Shown piece after piece: positions 33,334 to 41,682 of a DNA stretch of 64,000 nt; the first letter of the stretch is position 1, and each line of letters starts with the position of its first letter. Made by a program: the position numbers and the translations under genes. Origin of the DNA: Actinoplanes subtropicus (GTDB taxonomy: Bacteria > Actinomycetota > Actinomycetes > Mycobacteriales > Micromonosporaceae); the NCBI RefSeq assembly GCF_000721705.1, contig NZ_JOJL01000021.1:124001-188000 (forward strand). The letters are read 5' to 3'. The notes under the pieces are model-generated. The model did no database searches. It was not told where the DNA came from and was given only the letters and a program-made list of their open reading frames with translations.

Positions 33334-33729
33334 TCAGGTCTCGCTCGGCTGCTGGTCGAGGGAGAGGGTGTTGCCGTCGGGGTCGTGGAACCAGGCGACC
33401 TGCGCGCCGCCCGGGGCGGTCCAGACGCCGTGGTCGTCCTGGGGCATGCCTGGGTAGCGGAGGAAGTGGACTCCCCTTGCGGTCAGGGCGTCGACCTCGG
33501 CCGCGATGTCGGGGACCTCCCAGCCGAGGATGGTGAACTGCTGGGGGCGTAGCGCGGAGCCCACGTCGGTGATGCGGATGTGGCCGCCCGGGCCGTCGAC
33601 CACGACCGCGAAGCCGTCGGCCGAGAGGACCGGCAGGCCGAGGACCGACTCGTAGAAGGAACGGGAGCGGCCCAGGTCGGTGGAGGGCACGAAGGCGACG
33701 ACGCGCGCGGCAGCCAGCATGGCCTCCAC
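33334..33729 (-). CDS. VOC-family (glyoxalase/bleomycin-resistance fold) protein
   Basis: A 131-residue vicinal-oxygen-chelate domain: RVVAFVPSTDLGRSRSFYES at the start, then FAVVVDGPGGHIRI, FTILGWEVPDIAAEVDALT and WFHDPDGNTLSL, the typical final strand. Such proteins are metal-dependent enzymes or drug-binding resistance proteins; the substrate is not evident. The start is taken as the GTG at 33729, because an internal ATG at 33720 has its only purine-rich stretch too close. Confidence 0.85.
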   Translation of the reverse strand: MEAMLAAARVVAFVPSTDLGRSRSFYESVLGLPVLSADGFAVVVDGPGGHIRITDVGSALRPQQFTILGWEVPDIAAEVDALTARGVHFLRYPGMPQDDHGVWTAPGGAQVAWFHDPDGNTLSLDQQPSET

Positions 33730-33814
33730 GCTGCCGTGTCCACCGACCGGTTGACAACCTCGTTCATCACCTCGGTCGTCCCGGGGGCACCCCGGCAGCC
33801 GCCAGGATCAAGGC

Positions 33815-34456
33815 ATGAGCTTCGAAACGCAGAAGAACGGCATGACCGCGATGATCCGCTCGATGGCCTGGGATCTGGGGCTGCCGGTGGCCGCCTACTA
33901 CGGGCTGCACGCGTTCGGCGTCGGCGACGGCGCGGCGCTGCTGGCCGGCACCGTGGCGGCCGGCGCCCGGATCGCCTGGGTGGCCGTGCGCAGCCGGAAG
34001 CTGAGCCCGTTCTCGGCCCTGATGGGCGCGGTGTTCGGCGTCGGGCTGCTGTTCACGTTGCTGACCGGTGACCCGCGCTGGCTGCTGGTCAAGCACTCGG
34101 TGCTGTCCGCGGTGATCGGCTCGTTGTTCCTGGTCACCGCGTTCCGGGGACGGCCGTTGACGCTCGCCGCCCAGCAGAGCTTCCAGCCGGGGCGGGCGGC
34201 GGAGCTGGCCGGGGAGTACGCCGACAACCCCGCCGTCCGGCAGGGCCATCGGATCGTCTCGCTGGTGTGGGGCTTCGGCCTGCTGACCGAGGCGGCCGTC
34301 CGGGTGGTGCTGGTCAACCTGCTGCCGGTGGACGTGATGGTCGGCGTCTCCACCGCGCTCACCGTGGTCACCTTCGCGGGGCTGATCGGGTGGCAGGCGA
34401 AGTACATCGCGAGCCGCACCCAGGGGCGTCCGATTTCCTACACAGCGGCACACTGA
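33815..34456 (+). CDS. VC0807-family membrane protein
   Basis: A 213-residue integral membrane protein with about five or six hydrophobic segments. The arrangement LGLPVAAYYGLHAFG near the start, a WLLVKHSVLSAVIGSLFL segment and a C-terminal TEAAVRVVLVNLLPVDVMVG segment fits the VC0807 family, for which no function is established. It is divergent from the VOC gene across 85 bp. Confidence 0.7.
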   Translation: MSFETQKNGMTAMIRSMAWDLGLPVAAYYGLHAFGVGDGAALLAGTVAAGARIAWVAVRSRKLSPFSALMGAVFGVGLLFTLLTGDPRWLLVKHSVLSAVIGSLFLVTAFRGRPLTLAAQQSFQPGRAAELAGEYADNPAVRQGHRIVSLVWGFGLLTEAAVRVVLVNLLPVDVMVGVSTALTVVTFAGLIGWQAKYIASRTQGRPISYTAAH

Positions 34457-34501
34457 GCGGCCGTACGGGCGCACTGTACTCAGTGGAGGGGGGCGGTTGC
34501 C

Positions 34502-35800
34502 GTGATCAAGAAGCTGGTGTTCGCCGCCGTGCTGGGGCTCGTCACCGCCGGGCTCGGGGTGCCCGCCACCGCGCAGTCCGCCCGGGTCGACCTCGACGCG
34601 GTACGAAGCTGGAACGAGCGCGCCCTGAACGCGGTGCGGGTGACCCGGTCCTCCGACGCGGACGCCGCCCGGCTCTACGCGATGGTCGACATCGCGATGT
34701 ACGACGCGGTCAACGGCATCGCCGGCGCCCGCAGCCGGCCGCAGCGAGCGCCGGCCCTCGTGCCGGGGCCGGGCCCGCGCGACGGCGACGAGCAGGCGGC
34801 CGCGGTGTCGGCGGCGCACGCCGTCCTGACCCGGCTGGACGCCCCGCGGGCGGCCGACTACGACGCCGCGCTGGCCGCCGACCTCGCCCGCCTCGGCACC
34901 GGCCATGCCGTGACCAGCGGCGCGAAGTGGGGCAGCCAGGTCGGCGAGCGGGTGGTCGCGGCACGGGCCGACGACGGGTCGACGCCGGTGGAGAGCCAGC
35001 CGGCCGGGGCCGGTCCGGGCGTCTTCCGGGCCGCGTGGGCCGGGACGCAGTATCGCCACGTGCGGCCGTTCGCGGTGGCGGATCCATTGCGGTACGTCCC
35101 CGGGCCGCCGCCCGCCCTGGACTCGGTCGCCTACGCGGGCGCGCTCGCCGAGGTGCAGGTGCTCGGCAACGCCGCCCTGCCTGCGCCCGACCTGCTGGCC
35201 ACGTTCCAGTTCTGGTCGCTGCCTGCCGGATCCGACCAGCCGCCCGGCGAATGGCTGCGGATCGCGCTGACCGTCGCCGCGAGCCGGCACCTGCCGCTGG
35301 CCGAGCAGGTCCGGCTGACCGCGCTGCTGACGATGGCCCTGTCGGACACGTCGGTGGCGACCGTGGCGACCAAGTTCACGTACCAGCATTGGCGCCCCAC
35401 CACGGCGATCCGCGAGGCCGACACCGACGGCAACCCGTCGACCACGGCCGACCCGGCGTGGACGGCCCGCGCCGGCGCGATCGGCGGCACGCCCGAGTAC
35501 GTCTCCGGGCACAGTTCGTACAGTGGCGCCGGCGCTGCCGTCCTACAGGGCTTCTTCTGCACCGACGCGGTCCCGTTCTCGCTGGCCACGGATTCGGCGC
35601 CGGGCGGTGCGGCCCGGAGCTACCCGGGCTTCTCGGCGGCCGCGGCGGAGGCCGGGCGCTCCCGGATCTTCGGCGGCCAGCACTTCGAGTTCAGCAACCA
35701 GGCCGGCCTGACCATCGGGCGCGGCGTCGCGGGCGAGACCTTGGCCACGCGGCTGTTGCGCGGCGCCGGGCCTCAGCACTTCGGCGTCTGCCCGCTGTGA
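34502..35800 (+). CDS. Secreted vanadium-dependent haloperoxidase/PAP2-family protein
   Basis: A 432-residue exported protein (Sec signal, cleavage after ATAQS). Vanadate/phosphate-site residues are all visible: Lys291 and Arg298 (KFTYQHWRP), the Ser-Gly-His motif with His337 (PEYVSGHSSYSG), and Arg388/His394 (SRIFGGQH). These sites bind vanadate for halide oxidation by H2O2, or phosphate in related acid phosphatases. It is one of the vanadium chloroperoxidase-like proteins common in actinomycetes. GTG start at 34502 with GGAGG upstream. The serpin-like gene follows 4 bp later. Confidence 0.85.
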   Translation: MIKKLVFAAVLGLVTAGLGVPATAQSARVDLDAVRSWNERALNAVRVTRSSDADAARLYAMVDIAMYDAVNGIAGARSRPQRAPALVPGPGPRDGDEQAAAVSAAHAVLTRLDAPRAADYDAALAADLARLGTGHAVTSGAKWGSQVGERVVAARADDGSTPVESQPAGAGPGVFRAAWAGTQYRHVRPFAVADPLRYVPGPPPALDSVAYAGALAEVQVLGNAALPAPDLLATFQFWSLPAGSDQPPGEWLRIALTVAASRHLPLAEQVRLTALLTMALSDTSVATVATKFTYQHWRPTTAIREADTDGNPSTTADPAWTARAGAIGGTPEYVSGHSSYSGAGAAVLQGFFCTDAVPFSLATDSAPGGAARSYPGFSAAAAEAGRSRIFGGQHFEFSNQAGLTIGRGVAGETLATRLLRGAGPQHFGVCPL

Positions 35801-35804
35801 TCCC

Positions 35805-37070
35805 ATGACGACCGAGCTGTGGGATCCGCTGGCCGGTTATGCCCAGAGGTTGCACGCCGTTGTCGGCGATGAGCACCACGTCGCGTCGCCGCTCGGGGCG
35901 TGGCTGCTGCTCGCGCTGTGCGCGCCGGCGAGCACCGGCGCGTCCCGCGACGAGCTGGCCGAGATACTGGGCATGGACGCGATGCGCGCCGCGACGGCGG
36001 CCGCGGCGCTGTTGGACAACCCCCACCCGCTGGTGCCGTCGGCGACCGCGATGTGGCACCGGCCGGGGTACGACATCGGCGGCCTGAGCCGGTGGAAGGC
36101 CACGCTGCCGCGGGCGACCGAGGTCGGGCCACTGCCGGACCAGGCAAGCCTCGACGCCTGGGCGCGGGAGCACACTCTCGGTCTCATCGAGCGGTTTCCG
36201 CTGCAGATGTCGCTGGAGGTGGTCCTGGCGCTGGCCAGCGCGCTGGCGACGCGGGTGTCGTGGGAGGAGCCCTTCGAGGTCGTTCCGGCCGGCGCGCTCG
36301 GGCCGCACAGCAGCTGGGCCGGCCGGCTGACCCGGGCGCTGCGGACCCCGGAGCAAGGGCACACCTCGTACATCGCGACGACCGAACGGGCCGGCGATGT
36401 GATCGTGCACGTCGCACGAGCCAAGTCGGGTCGTTCACGGCTCGACGAGGCCGGCCTCTCGGTTGTCTCGATCGCGGCCGCGCCCGACGTCAAGCCCGCC
36501 GACGTCCTGGCCGCCGCCTACCAGCTGGGCCCGGCGGCCACCGATGGCGGACCAGCCGGGCGGCGGTCGCTGTTCGACCTGCCGCTCGGCGAGGACCGCC
36601 TGTGGACCATTCGCGAGGAGCCCGTCCTGACGCGAGCAGCCGACGGACGCGAGGAGCAACACCGGGCGGTGCTGCCCTGCTGGTCCGCGACCAGCGACCA
36701 CGATCTGAGAGCCGACGGCCTCGGATTTCCCGCCGCGGCCCGCATCCTGGCGACGATGCTCGAGACGAAGCTGGACTTCGCGGCCAGGCAGACGGCGATG
36801 GCCCGATACGGCCGGTACGGTTTCGAGGCCGCGGCCGTCAGCGGGTTCTTCACGATCGACAGCGCGCCGTCGCCGGGGGTCGCCCGGATCGCCGAACTGC
36901 GCTTCGGCCACCCGTACGCGGTGATCGCCGTCGCCACCGACACCCGTTACGACACCGACCGGCAGCGCGTCGTGATCGGTCCCTGGCATGGCGTCCCGGT
37001 GTTCTCCGCCTGGGTCAGCGAGCCCGAGGACGTGCCCGCCGCCGATGCCGGCCCCAGGCCCGCCGAGTGA
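35805..37070 (+). CDS. Divergent serpin-like protein
   Basis: A 421-residue protein without signal peptide. Its N-terminal part VASPLGAWLLLALCAPASTG then GASRDELAEILGMD parallels the serpin pattern SPLSI-LAL-GA-G-T-EI--LG, and the C-terminal part FEAAAVSGFFTI followed by RFGHPYAVIAVATD parallels the serpin hinge, shutter strand and FRADRPFLF motif. This suggests a serine-protease-inhibitor fold with a diverged reactive loop. It is likely cytoplasmic. The gene is probably co-transcribed with the haloperoxidase gene. Inhibitory activity is not certain since the hinge (GYRYGFEAAA-like) is not canonical. Confidence 0.65.
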   Translation: MTTELWDPLAGYAQRLHAVVGDEHHVASPLGAWLLLALCAPASTGASRDELAEILGMDAMRAATAAAALLDNPHPLVPSATAMWHRPGYDIGGLSRWKATLPRATEVGPLPDQASLDAWAREHTLGLIERFPLQMSLEVVLALASALATRVSWEEPFEVVPAGALGPHSSWAGRLTRALRTPEQGHTSYIATTERAGDVIVHVARAKSGRSRLDEAGLSVVSIAAAPDVKPADVLAAAYQLGPAATDGGPAGRRSLFDLPLGEDRLWTIREEPVLTRAADGREEQHRAVLPCWSATSDHDLRADGLGFPAAARILATMLETKLDFAARQTAMARYGRYGFEAAAVSGFFTIDSAPSPGVARIAELRFGHPYAVIAVATDTRYDTDRQRVVIGPWHGVPVFSAWVSEPEDVPAADAGPRPAE

Positions 37071-37087
37071 GCGAGACACCGTGGAGG

Positions 37088-39712
37088 TCAGCGGGGCAGG
37101 GTGAGGATCAGGTCGACGATCAGGGCGGTCCAGCCGGTCTGGTGCCAGGCGCCCAGGCCGGCCCCGTTGTCGCCGTGGAAGTACTCGGGGAAGACGATCA
37201 GGTCTTTCCAGTCCGGGTGTCGCTGGAGGAACTCGTTGGCGCCGTAGATCGGGCGGTGGCCGTTCTCGTCCGGGACGAACAGGGAGATCAGGCGGCGGGA
37301 CAGGTCGTCGGCTATCGCGGAGAGCGGGACCTTTTTCTGGGCGCCGGTCGGATACTCGGCCAGCAGGTCGTCGCCGAAGAAGGCCGCGTACTCGCGCAGG
37401 GCCTCGATCAGCAGGTAGTTGACCGGCATCCAGATCGGGCCGCGCCAGTTGGAATTGCCGCCGAACAGGCCGCTCGTGCTTTCCGCCGGCTCGTAGCCGA
37501 CCGTGAAATCGGAGCCTCCTAGTGAGACCGTGAACGGTTTCTCCAGGTGCGCGCGCGAAAGAGTCCTTATCCCGTACGGCGAAAGGAACTCCTCGGGGTC
37601 CAGCATGCGCGCGAGAATCCGCAGCAGCTGGTCCTGGCCCACCATGGACAGCAGGCGTTGCTGGCGGCCCTCGGCGGACAGCCGCCGGGCGCTGATCACA
37701 TCCGCGTACTCCTGGGAGTAGCGCAGCCAGCGCAAGCGGTTCGCCAGCTCGGGCAGCCGGTTGAGGGTGGCCGCGGTGATCCGGGTGGTGGCGGTCAGCG
37801 GCAGCAGGCCGACGATCGAGCGCACCTTCAGCGGCAGCTTGTGCCCGTCCGGCAGGCGCAGCTGGTCGTAGAAGAAGCTGTCCTCCTCGTCCCACAGGCC
37901 CTGTTGATACGCGGCCTCGGCGATGTAGGCGAAGTGCTCGAAGAACTTCGTCGCCATGTCCACATAGGTACGGTCGTTGAGGGCCAGGCATACTGCCATG
38001 TCGAGCAGGTTCAGCGCGTACATCGCCATCCAGCCGGTGCCGTCCGACTGCTCGAGCACCCCGGCCACCGGAAGCGCGGCCGACCGGTCGAACGGGCCGA
38101 CGTTGTCCAGGCCGAGGAAGCCGCCCTCGAAGACGTTGTTGCCGCCGATGTCTTTGCGGTTGACCCACCAGGTGAAGTTCAGCAGCAGCTTGTGCATGAC
38201 CCGGCCGAGGAAGTCGAAGTCGCGCCCGCCGTCGATCTCGAAGACCCGCAGCGCGGCCCAGGCGTGCACGGGCGGGTTCACGTCGCCGAAGGCCCACTCG
38301 TACGCGGGAATCTGGCCGTTGGGGTGCATATACCACTCCCGCAGCAGCAGCAGAAGCTGCTGCTTGGCGAAGCCGGGGTCGACGCGGGAGATCGAGACGC
38401 AGTGGAACGCCAGGTCCCAGGCCGCGTACCAGGGGTACTCCCAGGGGTCGGGCATCGAGACGACGTCGAAGCTGTTCATGTGCCACCACGCGTTGTTGCG
38501 CCCGTAGCGGCGGCCCGGCGGGGGTGGCGAGGAGCCGGGGTCGCCGGTCAGCCACTGCTTCACGTCGAAGTGGTAGAACTGCTTGCCCCACATCAGCCCG
38601 GCGATCCCCTGCCGCGCTACGGCCGCCTCCTCGGGGGTCGCCGCCGCCGGGATGATCTCGGCGAAGAACTCGTCCGCCTCGGCCGCCCGGTGGCGCATCA
38701 CCGTCTCCCAACCAAGATCAAGATCAAGATCAAGATCAGAGAGTACGTCGTCCGACTGGGCCAACCGCAGTCGCAGGGTACGAGACTCGCCCGGCCCGAG
38801 GGTCAGCACATAATGCAGCGAGCCCTTGGTCCCCACTCCGGCCGGGTTCACGGTCGGGGCGTCCGCGATCAGGTGGTCGTTGATGCCGTCCTTGGGATAC
38901 ATGGTCGTGCCCGGCTGCCCCCACAGCCGCTGCGCGTTCGTCTCGTTGTCGCAGACGAGCGCGGGCGGTTCGCCGGAACCCGCCAGCGTGATGTGGCCGA
39001 GCGTGCGGTGCGTCCCGGCGAGGCGGCCGGGGTGGCCGGCGAGCGACGGCTTGGGGCGGTTGGGCAGGCCCCACGACCAGGTGTTGCGGAACCACAAAGT
39101 CGGCAGTACGTGCAGGGTGGCGGCGGACGGTCCGCGATTGGCCACCGTGACGGCGATGCACATGTCGGTCGGCGTGGCCTTGGCGTAATCGACGGTGACG
39201 GCCCAGTACCGGTCCTCGTCGAAGACGCCGGTGTCGACCAGTTCGTACTCGGGCTCCTCGCGGGACCGCTGGCCGTTCACCCGGACCAGTTCGTCGTACG
39301 GGAACTCCTGCTGCGGATAGTGGTACCGCCAGCGCATCCACGAGTGGGTCGGCGTCGAGTCCTGGTACCACCAGTATTCCTTGGCGTCCTCGCCGTGGTT
39401 GCCGCCGTCGCCGCCGAGCCCGAACATCCGCTCCTTCAGGATCGGGTCCTCGCCGTTCCACAGGGCCAGCGCGAAGCAGAACGTCTGCCGTTCGTCGCAG
39501 ATGCCGCCCATGCCGTCGTCGTTCCACCGGTACGCTCGGGACCGCGCATGATCGTGCGGGAAGTAGTCCCACGCCGTACCGTGCTCGCTGTAGTCCTCCC
39601 GAACCGTGCCCCAGGCACGCTCGGCCAGGTAGGGGCCCCACGAGCGCCACGGCAACTCACCGGAGTCGGCCTGCGCCAAGCGCAAGTGCTCCACGCCGTG
39701 TCTCACCCCCAC
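37088..39712 (-). CDS. Glucosidase, GH63/MGH1 type
   Basis: An 874-residue enzyme of the (alpha/alpha)6 glucosidase group: RAYRWNDDGMGGICDERQ near the start, TTLWFRNTW-like and WWHMNSFDVVSMPDPWEYPW, WDLAFHCVSISRVDPG, GGFLGLDNVG, QSDGTGWMAMY and ESTSGLFGGNSNWRGPIW. These belong to the GH63 family, which hydrolyses alpha-glucosides such as mannosylglycerate or glucosylglycerate-type compounds and oligosaccharides. No signal peptide, so it acts inside the cell. A GATCTT hexamer repeat gives DLDLDLDL near residue 328. It is divergent from the debranching-enzyme gene. Confidence 0.85.
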   Translation of the reverse strand: MGVRHGVEHLRLAQADSGELPWRSWGPYLAERAWGTVREDYSEHGTAWDYFPHDHARSRAYRWNDDGMGGICDERQTFCFALALWNGEDPILKERMFGLGGDGGNHGEDAKEYWWYQDSTPTHSWMRWRYHYPQQEFPYDELVRVNGQRSREEPEYELVDTGVFDEDRYWAVTVDYAKATPTDMCIAVTVANRGPSAATLHVLPTLWFRNTWSWGLPNRPKPSLAGHPGRLAGTHRTLGHITLAGSGEPPALVCDNETNAQRLWGQPGTTMYPKDGINDHLIADAPTVNPAGVGTKGSLHYVLTLGPGESRTLRLRLAQSDDVLSDLDLDLDLGWETVMRHRAAEADEFFAEIIPAAATPEEAAVARQGIAGLMWGKQFYHFDVKQWLTGDPGSSPPPPGRRYGRNNAWWHMNSFDVVSMPDPWEYPWYAAWDLAFHCVSISRVDPGFAKQQLLLLLREWYMHPNGQIPAYEWAFGDVNPPVHAWAALRVFEIDGGRDFDFLGRVMHKLLLNFTWWVNRKDIGGNNVFEGGFLGLDNVGPFDRSAALPVAGVLEQSDGTGWMAMYALNLLDMAVCLALNDRTYVDMATKFFEHFAYIAEAAYQQGLWDEEDSFFYDQLRLPDGHKLPLKVRSIVGLLPLTATTRITAATLNRLPELANRLRWLRYSQEYADVISARRLSAEGRQQRLLSMVGQDQLLRILARMLDPEEFLSPYGIRTLSRAHLEKPFTVSLGGSDFTVGYEPAESTSGLFGGNSNWRGPIWMPVNYLLIEALREYAAFFGDDLLAEYPTGAQKKVPLSAIADDLSRRLISLFVPDENGHRPIYGANEFLQRHPDWKDLIVFPEYFHGDNGAGLGAWHQTGWTALIVDLILTLPR
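38714..38737 (-). repeat. 6-bp coding microsatellite, four copies (DLDLDLDL)
   Basis: AAGATC is repeated four times in the top strand, encoding alternating Asp-Leu in the glucosidase. It is the shortest tandem repeat in the window. Confidence 0.9.
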
Positions 39713-39768
39713 ATCGCTGAGATAGTTACCGTCCCGATCGATTGTGCCCGAGAACTGGAGGTCATCTA

Positions 39769-41682
39769 GTGGCTACCGTGCGTCGCCTCGCGTTCGGCCC
39801 CCAGGTGTGCGGGAACGTCGACGAGGGCTCGTCCCGGGAGTGGCTGCTGACCGACGGCCGCGGCGGCTACGCAATGGGCACGGTAAGCGGGCTGCGCACG
39901 CGCCGCTACCACGGTCTGCTGATCGTGGCCGGGGACACACCGGCCACCCGCCGTCTGGGGCTGGCCGCGCTCGACCCGATCGTCACCCTGCCCTCGGGCG
40001 CGTCGGTGCGGCTCGCCACGCACGAGTGGGCGGACGGGACGATCGCCCCACGCGGGCACGAACTTCTCGCCGGCTTCGAGCTGGTCGACGGCCTGCCCCG
40101 GTGGCGCTGGCGGATCGGCGACGTGGTGCTCGAGCGGGAGATCGCGATGGTGCACGGCCGGCCCGCGGTCGCCGTGGTGCACCGGCTGCTCACCGGCGGC
40201 CCGGTCAGCCTGTCCCTGGAGGCGCTGGTCACCTGGCGGGACATCCACGGCGAGCGCACCGCGTCCGGCCCGGCGCCGACCGTCGAGTCCGACGAGAACG
40301 GGTGCGTGGTCGAGCGGGCGTACCGCTTGCGCGGCCCGGACTTCCGCGCGGTGGGTGCCTGGTGGCGCGGGGTGCGGCACCGCACGGAGGCGGCGCGCGG
40401 CCTTCCACCCCAAGAGGACCTGTGGTACGCCGGAGGCTTCCACGCCGAACTGCGGCAGCCGGGCGCCACCGCCGAGGTCTGCGCCTGGGCCGGCGACCCG
40501 GACGACCAGCCGCCGAGCCCGGTGCAGGTGGTCGGCGAGGCCCGGCGGCGCAACCGCGCGGTGGTCCTCGCCGCGCAGCCGGCCGACGACGCGCAGGCCA
40601 CCCTCGCGCTGGCGGCCGACGCGTTCATCGTGCGGACCCGGGCCGGCGTCGACGTGGTGGCCGGGTACCCGTGGTTCGGCGCGTGGTCGCGGGACACCAT
40701 GCTCAGCTACGAGGGCCTGTTCCTGACCACCAACCGGGTCGCCGAGGGGCGGGAGCTGCTGATCTCGTACGCCGGAACGCTCTCCGAGGGAATGCTGGCG
40801 AACACCGCGGACACCGGCAGCGTCGAGTACAACACCGCGGACGGCACCCTGTGGTTCCTGCACGCGGTCGGCCGGCACGTGGCCACCACCGGCGACTTCG
40901 ACCTCGCCGCGCAGCTGCTGCCCGCCCTGCTCGACGTGATCGACCACCATCTCAAGGGCACCCGGTACGGCATCGGCACCGACCCGATCGACGGCCTGCT
41001 CCGCCAGGGCGTCCCCGGCGAGGCGCTGACCTGGATGGATGCCCGGGTGGACGGGGTGCCGGTGACCCCGCGGACGGGCAAGCCGGTCGAGGTCAACGCG
41101 CTCTGGGTGAACGGGCTGGCCACCGTGATCAAGCTGGCCTGGCAGGCGCGGACCGGGGCCGGCGCGGCGGTCCGGGCCCATCCCGAGGCGCTGGCCGGGT
41201 TCACCCGGCGCTTCCCCGCCCCGAGCGGCTGGCTGTACGACGTGGTGGACGGCCCGGCGGGCGACGACGCCACGCTGCGGCCCAACCAGCTGCTGGCCTG
41301 GTCGCTGCCGTACGCGCCGCTGCGCCCGGAACCGGCCACCCTGCAGGCGATCGGCTCGGCGCTGATGACCCCGCTCGGGCTGCGCAGCCTCGCCCCCGGC
41401 GCGCCCGGCTACCACGGCGTGCACCGCGGCGGCCCGGCGGCGCGCGACACGGCGTACCACACCGGCACGGTCTGGCCCTGGCTGACCGGGCCGTTCGTGG
41501 CCGCGTGGCGCCGGCTCGGCGTCTCCGCCGACCAGACCATCTCGGACGCCGACGACCACCTCGGCGAGTACGGGCTGGGCTCGGTCTCCGAGACGGCCGA
41601 CGGCGACGCACCGCACGAGGCCACCGGCTGCCCGTTCCAGGCCTGGTCGGTGGCCGAGACGCTGCGGGCCCGCCGCCTCTAG
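39769..41682 (+). CDS. Glycogen debranching enzyme (amylo-alpha-1,6-glucosidase, GH133-like)
   Basis: A 637-residue protein. The N-terminal part has REWLLTDGRGGYAMGTVSGL and RRYHGLLIV, the hallmarks of the archaeal/bacterial GDE N-terminal domain; the C-terminal catalytic domain has GYPWFGAWSRDTM, NTADGTLWF, EVNALWVNGL and YHTGTVWPWLTG. It should remove alpha-1,6 branches from glycogen or limit dextrin. The GTG start at 39769 has GGAGG 8 bp before. Together with the divergent GH63 glucosidase it points to glycogen or storage-sugar turnover. Confidence 0.9.
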   Translation: MATVRRLAFGPQVCGNVDEGSSREWLLTDGRGGYAMGTVSGLRTRRYHGLLIVAGDTPATRRLGLAALDPIVTLPSGASVRLATHEWADGTIAPRGHELLAGFELVDGLPRWRWRIGDVVLEREIAMVHGRPAVAVVHRLLTGGPVSLSLEALVTWRDIHGERTASGPAPTVESDENGCVVERAYRLRGPDFRAVGAWWRGVRHRTEAARGLPPQEDLWYAGGFHAELRQPGATAEVCAWAGDPDDQPPSPVQVVGEARRRNRAVVLAAQPADDAQATLALAADAFIVRTRAGVDVVAGYPWFGAWSRDTMLSYEGLFLTTNRVAEGRELLISYAGTLSEGMLANTADTGSVEYNTADGTLWFLHAVGRHVATTGDFDLAAQLLPALLDVIDHHLKGTRYGIGTDPIDGLLRQGVPGEALTWMDARVDGVPVTPRTGKPVEVNALWVNGLATVIKLAWQARTGAGAAVRAHPEALAGFTRRFPAPSGWLYDVVDGPAGDDATLRPNQLLAWSLPYAPLRPEPATLQAIGSALMTPLGLRSLAPGAPGYHGVHRGGPAARDTAYHTGTVWPWLTGPFVAAWRRLGVSADQTISDADDHLGEYGLGSVSETADGDAPHEATGCPFQAWSVAETLRARRL

